A stretch of 64,000 nt of DNA from RH-AL1 sp965249685 (GTDB lineage: Bacteria; Pseudomonadota; Alphaproteobacteria; Rhizobiales; Beijerinckiaceae): the NCBI GenBank assembly GCA_965249685.1, contig CBDFMN010000003.1, forward strand, positions 496,001-560,000. The letters run 5' to 3'. This document shows positions 51,413-57,863 of the stretch, piece by piece; position 1 is the first letter of the stretch; the number at the start of each line of letters is the position of its first letter. The position numbers and the translations under genes are program-made. The notes under the pieces were generated by a model that did no database searches, was not told the origin of the DNA, and saw only the letters and a program-made list of their open reading frames with translations.

Positions 51413-51438
51413 TTAACGCAAGGTTACCGACGCGAATC
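51413..51438. promoter_or_regulatory. CtrA-like box with adjacent GANTC upstream of chpT
   Basis: ttaa-cgcaagg-ttac (51413-51427) matches TTAA-N7-TTAA at seven of eight positions, within the near-palindromic ggttaacgcaaggttacc. gaatc (51434-51438), a CcrM target, is seven bases further. The pair begins 57 bp upstream of the chpT ATG. Confidence 0.5.
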
Positions 51439-51667
51439 AACGAGGCCGATGGCCGAATTCCTCCTTAACGCCGAGGCTCTCGCCTGCAAAGGGATACCGG
51501 CCGGATCGAACCGCCCCCCGCCGAAACACGGACTTGCCCGCCCCCGACATGCCACGGATGGCCCTGTACGACCGGTCGCGGCGTGGTAGGTAGAGGCTTC
51601 CACGATTTGCCTGAGGCCCCCGCGTCGCGCGGCGCGGTCCAGACACAAACAAGGCCGCGACGCCGCC

Positions 51668-52879
51668 ATGTCGAAGTTCTACCGCATCCAACGGCTTCCC
51701 CCTTACGTCTTCGAGGAGGTCAACCGCATCAAGGCGACGGCGCGCAAGGCGGGTGCCGACATCATCGATCTCGGCATGGGCAACCCGGACCTCGACGCCC
51801 CCAAGCACGTCAAAGACAAGCTGATCGAGACGATCACCAAGGACCGGATCGACCGCTATTCCGCGTCCAAGGGCATCCCCGGCCTGCGCCGGGCCCAGGC
51901 CGGCTATTATGCCCGACGCTTCGGGGTGAAGGTCAACCCCGAGACGCAGGTTGTGGCGACGCTTGGCTCGAAGGAGGGCTTCGCCAACATGGCGCAGGCG
52001 ATCACCGGGCCGGGCGACGTGGTGGTGGTGCCCGATCCCTCCTATCCGATCCACGCCTTCGGCTTCCTCATGGCGGGCGGCACGATCCGTTCGATCCCGG
52101 CCGATCCCACGCCGAACTTCTTCACGCTGCTCGAGCGGGCGTTGATCCACTCGATCCCCAAGCCCATCGCGGTCGTCGTCTGCTACCCCTCCAACCCGAC
52201 CGCGCTCGTCGCCGGCCTCGACTTCTACAGGGACCTCGTCGCCTTCGCGAAGAAGCACGAGATCTTCATCCTGTCCGATCTCGCCTATGCCGAACTCTAC
52301 TTCGAGGGGGAGCCGCCGCCGTCCGTGTTGCAGGTCGAGGGCGCGATGGACGTGAGCGTGGAGTTCACCTCCATGTCCAAGACCTATTCCATGGCCGGCT
52401 GGCGCATGGGCTTCGCGGTCGGTAACGAGCGGCTGATCTCGGCGCTGACGCGGGTGAAGTCCTACCTCGACTACGGCGCCTACACGCCGATCCAGGTGGC
52501 CGCCACCGCGGCGCTGAACGGGCCGGACGATTGCATCGAGGACATGCGGGCGGTGTACAAAAAGCGCCGCGACGTCATGGTGGAGGCCTTCACCAAGGCC
52601 GGATGGGCGCTGCCGGCGCCGCGCGCCTCGATGTTCGTGTGGGCGCGCGTGCCGGAGAAGTTCCGCGACCTCGGCAGCCTCGAGTTCTCCAAGCTGATGA
52701 TCGAGAAAGCGGAGGTCGCCGTCGCGCCGGGGATCGGCTTCGGCGAGCAGGGCGAGGGCTACGTACGCCTCGCCCTCGTCGAGAACGAGCAGCGCATCCG
52801 CCAAGCCGCGCGCGGGTTCCGTCGGCTGATGGACGCCGCGGAGGGCAGCTTGCACAACGTCGTCAGGCTCGCGCGCTAG
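51668..52879 (+). CDS. Class I/II PLP-dependent aminotransferase (AlaC / LL-DAP aminotransferase-like)
   Basis: A 403-residue fold-type I aminotransferase. FYRIQRLPPYVFEEVNRIKA at the start, IIDLGMGNPDLDAP, YSASKGIPGLRRA, VVATLGSKEGFANMAQAI, CYPSNPTALVAG and the PLP-lysine motif SMSKTYSMAGWRMGF (Lys near residue 239) are visible. The group includes alanine aminotransferase AlaC and is often found beside homoserine dehydrogenase; that neighbour is absent here. ATG at 51668; no strong ribosome-binding site. Alanine or related 2-oxo acids are the likely substrates, by family only. Confidence 0.92.
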   Translation: MSKFYRIQRLPPYVFEEVNRIKATARKAGADIIDLGMGNPDLDAPKHVKDKLIETITKDRIDRYSASKGIPGLRRAQAGYYARRFGVKVNPETQVVATLGSKEGFANMAQAITGPGDVVVVPDPSYPIHAFGFLMAGGTIRSIPADPTPNFFTLLERALIHSIPKPIAVVVCYPSNPTALVAGLDFYRDLVAFAKKHEIFILSDLAYAELYFEGEPPPSVLQVEGAMDVSVEFTSMSKTYSMAGWRMGFAVGNERLISALTRVKSYLDYGAYTPIQVAATAALNGPDDCIEDMRAVYKKRRDVMVEAFTKAGWALPAPRASMFVWARVPEKFRDLGSLEFSKLMIEKAEVAVAPGIGFGEQGEGYVRLALVENEQRIRQAARGFRRLMDAAEGSLHNVVRLAR

Positions 52880-52923
52880 CAGGCCGGCGTTCGGAAGGTC
52901 GCTGTCAGGGGGCGGGCCATAGT

Positions 52924-53640
52924 TCACATGGCAGGGCGGCCGGTTCGCTCTTCGATCTGCACCAAGGTCTCCTTGCGCTCGCTGTACCGGTCGGTCAGGT
53001 CGTCCGTCACGCCGCGCGTCAGCAGGGTGAACTTGACCAGCTCCTCCATGACGTCGACGACGCGGTCGTAATAGGGAGATGGCTTCATTCTCCCGTCCTC
53101 GTCGAACTGCTCGAACGCCTTGGCGACCGAAGACTGGTTCGGAATGGTGATCATCCGCATCCACCGGCCGAGCACCCGCATCTGGTTCACGGCGTTGAAC
53201 GACTGCGAACCGCCGCTGACCTGCATCACCGCCAGCGTCTTGCCCTGCGTGGGACGCACCGATCCGATTTCGAGCGGTATCCAGTCGATCTGCGCCTTGA
53301 GGATGCCGGTCATGGCCCCGTGGCGCTCCGGGCTCGTCCACACCTGGCCTTCGGACCAAGCCGTAAGCGCGCGCAACTCCGCCACCTTCGGGTGATCGGC
53401 GGGGGCCGCGTCCGGCAGCGGCAGACCGGTCGGATCGAAGACGCGCGGTTCGCAACGCATGGCCATCAACAAGCGCGCCGCTTCGAAGGTCAGGAAGCGG
53501 CTGAAAGAGCGCTCGCGCAACGAGCCGTGTAGCAGCAGGATGCGCGGCGGATGGGTGAGGGGGCGCGCTTCCGGCGCCGCGCTGCGCGGCGTCTGAAACG
53601 CGTCCGCATTGAGGTTCGCCAGGTCGTCGAGATCAGCCAA
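52924..53640 (-). CDS. arsH: Arsenical resistance flavoprotein ArsH
   Basis: A 238-residue NADPH-dependent FMN reductase of the ArsH family, which oxidises trivalent organoarsenicals. LHGSLRERSFSRFL (FMN phosphate loop), VFDPTGLPLPD, WSEGQVWTSPERHGAMTGILKAQIDWIPL and VSGGSQSFNAVNQMRVLGRWMRM are diagnostic. TTG at 53640 is chosen because it overlaps the acr3 stop by 8 bp and gives the family length; the frame remains open into acr3 without homology. It is the last gene of arsR-arsC-acr3-arsH. Confidence 0.95.
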   Translation of the reverse strand: MADLDDLANLNADAFQTPRSAAPEARPLTHPPRILLLHGSLRERSFSRFLTFEAARLLMAMRCEPRVFDPTGLPLPDAAPADHPKVAELRALTAWSEGQVWTSPERHGAMTGILKAQIDWIPLEIGSVRPTQGKTLAVMQVSGGSQSFNAVNQMRVLGRWMRMITIPNQSSVAKAFEQFDEDGRMKPSPYYDRVVDVMEELVKFTLLTRGVTDDLTDRYSERKETLVQIEERTGRPAM

Positions 53641-54694
53641 CGGGCTGGGTCCGTGCGGCCGGCTTGGAGCGTGCGCCGCGCTCGTACCAGCCGCGGCTAC
53701 GGTTGACGATCGCCACGACCGACAGCATGACCGGCACTTCGACGAGGACGCCGACGACGGTAGCGAGCGCGGCGCCGGAGTGGAAGCCGAACAGACTGAT
53801 GGCCGCCGCCACCGCAAGCTCGAAGAAGTTGCTGGCTCCGATCAGCGCGGAAGGGCCGGCGACGCAGTGCGCCTCGCCGGCCATCTTGTTGAGCAGGTAG
53901 GCGGCCCCGGAATTGAAGTAGACCTGGATCAGGATCGGCACCGCGAGCAACGCGATGACGAGCGGCTGGGCGATGATCTGCTCGCCCTGGAAGCCGAACA
54001 GCAGCACCAAAGCCGCCAGCAGTGCGATCAGCGAGAGGGGTCCGAGAACGCCGGCCAGCCGCGCGAGGGAGGCTTGGCCGCCCTTGGCGAGCAGGACCCG
54101 CCGTAGCGCTTGCGCGGCGACGACCGGCAGGACGATGTAGAGGACGACCGATAAGATCAGCGTGTCCCACGGGACCGTGATCGCCGAAAGGCCTAGCAGC
54201 AGGGCGACGATCGGCGCGAAGGCGAAAACCATGATCGCGTCGTTCAGGGCCACCTGGCTCAGCGTGAAGAGCGGCTCGCCCTTCGTGAGGTTCGACCAGA
54301 CGAAGACCATCGCCGTACAGGGGGCGGCGGCCAGGACGATCAGACCGGCGATGTAGGACTCGACCTGGTCCGCCGGCAGATAGGGCCGGAACAGATGGCC
54401 GATGAACAACCAGCCGAGCGCCGCCATGGAGAAGGGCTTGACCGCCCAGTTGATGAGCAAGGTCACGCCGATGCCGCGCCAGTGCCGCCCAACCTGGCCG
54501 AGCGCGGCGAAGTCGATCTTGATCAGCATGGGGATGATCATCATCCAGATCAGGACCGCGACCGGCAGGTTGACCTTGGCTATCTCGAGCGAACCGATCG
54601 CCTGGAAAATCGTCGGTACGAGCTGGCCGAGCCCGATACCGACAACGATGCAGAGCGCCACCCAGAAAGTGAGAAACCGTTCGAATTTGGACAT
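53633..54694 (-). CDS. Arsenite efflux transporter, ACR3 family
   Basis: A 353-residue integral membrane protein with about ten hydrophobic helices. VNLPVAVLIWMMIIPMLIKIDF, the conserved Cys in LAAAPCTAMVFVWSNLTKGEP, ALNDAIMVF and FNSGAAYLLNKMAGEAHCVAGPSALIGASNFFELAVA-type sequence define ACR3. It exports arsenite across the inner membrane, driven by the proton gradient. ATG at 54694. It is 38 bp downstream of arsC and overlaps arsH, so all are one operon. Confidence 0.96.
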   Translation of the reverse strand: MSKFERFLTFWVALCIVVGIGLGQLVPTIFQAIGSLEIAKVNLPVAVLIWMMIIPMLIKIDFAALGQVGRHWRGIGVTLLINWAVKPFSMAALGWLFIGHLFRPYLPADQVESYIAGLIVLAAAPCTAMVFVWSNLTKGEPLFTLSQVALNDAIMVFAFAPIVALLLGLSAITVPWDTLILSVVLYIVLPVVAAQALRRVLLAKGGQASLARLAGVLGPLSLIALLAALVLLFGFQGEQIIAQPLVIALLAVPILIQVYFNSGAAYLLNKMAGEAHCVAGPSALIGASNFFELAVAAAISLFGFHSGAALATVVGVLVEVPVMLSVVAIVNRSRGWYERGARSKPAARTQPVG

Positions 54695-54732
54695 CGGCTT
54701 CTTTCAGGAAAGACCGCGCAGGCGAGACCCAC

Positions 54733-55158
54733 TCAGGCGAGGCGCACGGCGCGACCGTGCTCGTCGACGACACGCTCGCCGTCTTCTTTGATGAACGCAC
54801 CCCGTTGCGGCGGCAGCAGATCGACGACAGCTTCAGAAGGCCGGCAGAGCCGCACGCCCTTCGGCGTGACGACTATCGGCCGATTGATGAGGATCGGGCG
54901 CGCCATCATGGCGTCGATCAGCGCCGTGTCGTCGAGGGACAGATCGTCGAGCCGCAGCTCCCTATAGGGAGTCCCCTTCTCGCGCAGCAGGGCACGTGGG
55001 CTGATGGACATGCGTTCGATCAGTTGCAGCAGCATCGTTTTTGAAGGCGGAGTCTTGAGGTACTCGATCACGTGCGGCTCGACGCCGGCGTTGCGGATGA
55101 GCCCGATCGTGTTGCGCGATGTTCCACAATCGGGGTTGTGGTAGACGATCGCGTCCAT
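54733..55158 (-). CDS. arsC: Arsenate reductase, glutaredoxin-coupled
   Basis: A 141-residue ArsC of the Grx-dependent (E. coli plasmid R773) type. The catalytic Cys is in YHNPDCGTSRNT (about residue 12). YLKTPPSKTMLLQLIERM and RPILINRPIVVTPKGVRLCRPSEAVVDLLP contain the Arg residues that hold arsenate. It reduces arsenate to arsenite for export by ACR3. The ATG shares one base with the arsR TGA (TGATG), so translation is coupled. Confidence 0.96.
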   Translation of the reverse strand: MDAIVYHNPDCGTSRNTIGLIRNAGVEPHVIEYLKTPPSKTMLLQLIERMSISPRALLREKGTPYRELRLDDLSLDDTALIDAMMARPILINRPIVVTPKGVRLCRPSEAVVDLLPPQRGAFIKEDGERVVDEHGRAVRLA

Positions 55159-55508
55159 CAAACGAGCCTCGCCGCGGAGGTGCAGCAGGCGAGATCGGCG
55201 ATGAGAGGAGCGCAGAGTTCGGGGGCGCCGCCACAACAGTCTTTGACGAGGAACAAAGTCAGGGCGCGCAACCCCGTGATTTGCGCGCGATAGATCACGG
55301 ACCGGCTACGCCGCTCCGCCTCCACCAGGCCGGCGCGTGCCAGCACAGCCAGGTGCACCGACATCGTGTTGTGGGGGACGACCAGCTGTCGAGCGACCTC
55401 GCCTGCGGGCAAGCCGGTGGGCTCGTGACGGATCAGAAGCTTGAAAACGTCTAGTCGCGTCTCCTGAGCCAAAGCCGCCAAAACGAGTAACGCGTGATCG
55501 TTGTCCAT
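55158..55508 (-). CDS. arsR: ArsR family arsenic-responsive repressor
   Basis: A 116-residue winged-helix repressor: LAALAQETRLDVFKLLIRHEP, GLPAGEVARQLVVPHNTMSVHLAVLARAGLVEAERRSRSVIY. The usual alpha-3 ELCVCDL metal site is absent; instead Cys residues cluster at the C-terminus (KDCCGG, PELC, ACCTS), as in the ArsR types that bind As(III) there. The ATG at 55508 follows GAAGG by seven bases; it lies inside a perfect palindrome (55501-55536) that is probably its own operator. Loss of binding by As(III) would derepress arsCBH. Confidence 0.95.
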   Translation of the reverse strand: MDNDHALLVLAALAQETRLDVFKLLIRHEPTGLPAGEVARQLVVPHNTMSVHLAVLARAGLVEAERRSRSVIYRAQITGLRALTLFLVKDCCGGAPELCAPLIADLACCTSAARLV

Positions 55509-55536
55509 ATGTCTACCTTCATAGACATATGGACAA
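55501..55536. promoter_or_regulatory. Perfect 15-bp-arm palindrome over the arsR start, probable ArsR operator
   Basis: ttgtccatatgtcta (55501-55515), a 6-base spacer (55516-55521), tagacatatggacaa (55522-55536). On the minus strand the arsR ATG (55508-55506) sits in the 3' arm and its Shine-Dalgarno GAAGG begins in the spacer, so in mRNA the ribosome-binding site would be in a hairpin loop and the start codon in the stem. Confidence 0.85.
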
Positions 55537-55643
55537 AAGTCAATGTTTAACAATCGCGGGGAGGTCGCTCCGTTGTTTCAACGAGGCGTAAACCGCGCAG
55601 CACGGTGCGGTTTCTCGCCCGCTTACCCGTGAATGCGTCCCGA

Positions 55644-56417
55644 CTATTTCTCGACGAAAGCCTTCTCGATGACGAAGTGGCCTTGCTCGCCATGATTGCC
55701 CTCTTGCCAGCCGCGGGCGTCGAGGAGGTCGCGGACGTCGGCGATCATCTGCGGGCTGCCGCAGAGCATGAAACGATCGTTTTCCACGCTCATCGGCGGC
55801 AGGCCGACGTCGGAGAACAACTTGCCCGAGACCATCAGCTCCGTGATGCGCCCGCGGTTGCGGAACTCCTCGCGCGTGACGGTCGGGTAGTAGATCAGCT
55901 GCTCCTGCAACATCTCGCCGATGAGCTCGTCCTTCGGCAGGACGTCGCTGATGATCTCGCCATAGGCAAGGTCTTTGCTGAAGCGGACGCCGTGGACGAC
56001 GATCACCTTTTCAAATCGCTCGTAGGTCTCCGGGTCCTTGATCAGGCTTAGGAAGGGCGCCAGCCCGGTGCCGGTGCCGAGCAGATAGAGGTTCTTGCCC
56101 GGCGCGAGGTTGTCGAGCACGAGGGTGCCGGTCGGCTTGCGGCTGACCATGACGGGGTCGCCCGCCTTCAGGTGCTGCAGGCGCGAGGTAAGCGGACCGT
56201 CCTGCACCTTGATGCTGAAGAACTCGAGTTCCTCTTCGTAGAACGCACTTGCGACGCTGTAGGCGCGCAACAACGGCTTGCCGTCGACCGGAATGCCAAT
56301 CATCGTGAACTGGCCGCTACGAAAGCGAAAAGACGGGTCGCGCGTCGTGCGGAAACTGAAGAGGGTGTCGGTCCAGTGGTGGACGCTCAGGACGCGTTCT
56401 TCGATGAAGTTGCTCAT
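55644..56417 (-). CDS. fpr: Ferredoxin/flavodoxin-NADP+ reductase
   Basis: A 257-residue FAD enzyme exchanging electrons between NADPH and ferredoxin or flavodoxin. HWTDTLFSFRTTRDPSFRFRSGQFTMIG, RAYSVASAFYEEELEFFSIKV (FAD), LYLLGTGTGLAPFLSLI (NADP) and MLCGSPQMIADVRDLLD are typical of bacterial Fpr, and the extended C-terminus HFVIEKAFVEK marks the alphaproteobacterial subclass. ATG at 56417 begins MSNF; the frame is open further upstream without homology. It lies just upstream of the ars operon head but is transcribed in the same direction from its own region. Confidence 0.95.
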   Translation of the reverse strand: MSNFIEERVLSVHHWTDTLFSFRTTRDPSFRFRSGQFTMIGIPVDGKPLLRAYSVASAFYEEELEFFSIKVQDGPLTSRLQHLKAGDPVMVSRKPTGTLVLDNLAPGKNLYLLGTGTGLAPFLSLIKDPETYERFEKVIVVHGVRFSKDLAYGEIISDVLPKDELIGEMLQEQLIYYPTVTREEFRNRGRITELMVSGKLFSDVGLPPMSVENDRFMLCGSPQMIADVRDLLDARGWQEGNHGEQGHFVIEKAFVEK

Positions 56418-56526
56418 TGATGGCTTCGGCTCTGTCCGCGATTGATCCGGACCACTGTACACACTGCCGAAGCGCCGCATGAGAAACCACATGCGGCGCG
56501 GCAATTAATCACTGATCCCACCAGCC

Positions 56527-56694
56527 CTAGATATGCAGTCCACCGTTACCGAACAACAGGAACACCACCACGATGATCAGGATAATGCCGATGATCCCGA
56601 TACCGCCGCCGCCATAATAACCAGCGCGATGCCCATAGTATCCGCCGCCCCCGAAGAGGAGGATGATGACGAGGATAAGAAGTAGAAGACTCAT
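56527..56694 (-). CDS. DUF3309 family small glycine-rich membrane protein
   Basis: A 55-residue protein: an N-terminal hydrophobic helix (MSLLLLILVIILLFGGGG), a central Gly/Tyr stretch (YYGHRAGYYGGGG), and a second helix (IGIIGIILIIVVVFLLFG) ending NGGLHI. This two-helix glycine-hinge layout matches the DUF3309 family, widespread in Alphaproteobacteria and of unknown function. GGAGG precedes the ATG at 56694 by about nine bases. It lies in the gap between fpr and the SGNH lipoprotein gene. Confidence 0.85.
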   Translation of the reverse strand: MSLLLLILVIILLFGGGGYYGHRAGYYGGGGIGIIGIILIIVVVFLLFGNGGLHI

Positions 56695-56809
56695 GATGAT
56701 CGGCCTCCAAGCTAAGCAGTTGGATGGATAAGCTTAGCAGGGCCGCAAAGGTTTCATGACGCGGTTGCGGCGGGTCGATGTCCAGGTGGTCCGGCGGTGT
56801 GGCCGACGA

Positions 56810-57568
56810 TCAGTGACGCACAATCGCGTTGGGCTGGAAGGCTGCCTGCAGCGGGCGCGCCTTCAGAATTTCCGGGGCAATATCGCGGGCCAGTTCGGCG
56901 TAACCGAGGTCGGACATGTGCAGGCCGTCGGCGGCAAGCATCTGCGTTCGCGTCATACGGCCTTCCGTGACCCAGCGGTGCATCATATCGCCACGACGAA
57001 TGACGGTCAGGTTGAACTCGGCCGCGACCTTGCGGATCACGTCGCGGAAGAGATCGACATCTCCCGCCGCTTCCAGCCTGGGGCACCACTGCGGCTCCAT
57101 CAGGATCACGCGCAGCCCGGCCTGCCGCATCGCGGCGATGGCGGCGCGGGTCTTGGCCTCGAACCGCGCGACCGGCACCTGGCGCATCGGGTCGTTGCTG
57201 CCGGTCTGCCAGATCACGATATCCGGCTTGGCGGCGATCACGTCTCTATCGAGCCGCTGCACCATGTCGTCCACGTCCTGGCCACCGATGCCCCTGTTCA
57301 CCACCTCGACGCTCTCGCCGCGCGGCATGGAACGCGCGAGGATCGTCTGCAGCTGAGCGGGATAGCTGGCGGCCGGACTTGTCGCGCCGATGCCTTCCGT
57401 CGAGGATGAGCCGAAGGCGACGATTCGCAGGGCCGGTCGAAGCGGCACGCCGACTTGGGAGGTGCGATCCGCAGGCGCGGCTTGAGCCTGACCGCAAGCC
57501 GCGAGGCTCAAGCCAACGATAGCGGCGAACGACGCAACGAACCTGCGGGAAACGACCGACCTGACCAT
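56810..57568 (-). CDS. SGNH/GDSL-type hydrolase, predicted lipoprotein
   Basis: A 252-residue exported esterase-like protein. The signal peptide ends in a lipobox (LSLAAC, Cys near residue 25). SGNH blocks are visible: block I FGSSSTEGIGA (Ser), block II NRGIGGQDVDD, block III TGSNDP (Asn) and block V DGLHMSDLGY (Asp and His of the triad). Substrates of such proteins range from acylated polysaccharides to lysophospholipids and cannot be told here. ATG at 57568. It is divergent from ftsK across a 295-bp spacer that contains a CtrA-like box. Confidence 0.88.
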   Translation of the reverse strand: MVRSVVSRRFVASFAAIVGLSLAACGQAQAAPADRTSQVGVPLRPALRIVAFGSSSTEGIGATSPAASYPAQLQTILARSMPRGESVEVVNRGIGGQDVDDMVQRLDRDVIAAKPDIVIWQTGSNDPMRQVPVARFEAKTRAAIAAMRQAGLRVILMEPQWCPRLEAAGDVDLFRDVIRKVAAEFNLTVIRRGDMMHRWVTEGRMTRTQMLAADGLHMSDLGYAELARDIAPEILKARPLQAAFQPNAIVRH

Positions 57569-57641
57569 AAGCCTCCGGGAGAGCTAAATCGCCTAGACGG
57601 CCGCAGCCTGTCTCGCGTCCTTCGCTCAAGCAATAGAAACG

Positions 57642-57663
57642 TTAGAACTTTGTTAACGGACTC
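57642..57663. promoter_or_regulatory. CtrA-like box with adjacent GANTC upstream of ftsK
   Basis: ttag-aactttg-ttaac (57642-57657) matches TTAA-N7-TTAA at seven of eight positions and includes the trailing C of the extended consensus. gactc (57659-57663), a CcrM target, starts two bases later. It is 74 bp from the SGNH start (minus) and about 207 bp from the ftsK ATG (plus), so either gene could be the target. Confidence 0.45.
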
Positions 57664-57863
57664 GCCTCCTTATTCAAGGATTTTGTGGCGCGGCAAACAA
57701 AATTTCTTAATTTCCCAGCGTCCGTTCGGCGGAGCCCGGGTGAGACGGTTCATGACCATGCCAAGACGCCGCCATCCGTCGCCGAGCGCAAAATCTTAAG
57801 GGTCAATCTTTACCAAGGGAGCACTCCGAACCCGTCCTGTCCCGTCGTGATCGAAGCGTGTCC

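Noticed and set aside
52924..55536. Arsenic operon as a novel or mobile resistance island
   Set aside because: The four genes are standard and no integrase, transposase or flanking repeats are seen. Only the operator geometry is unusual.
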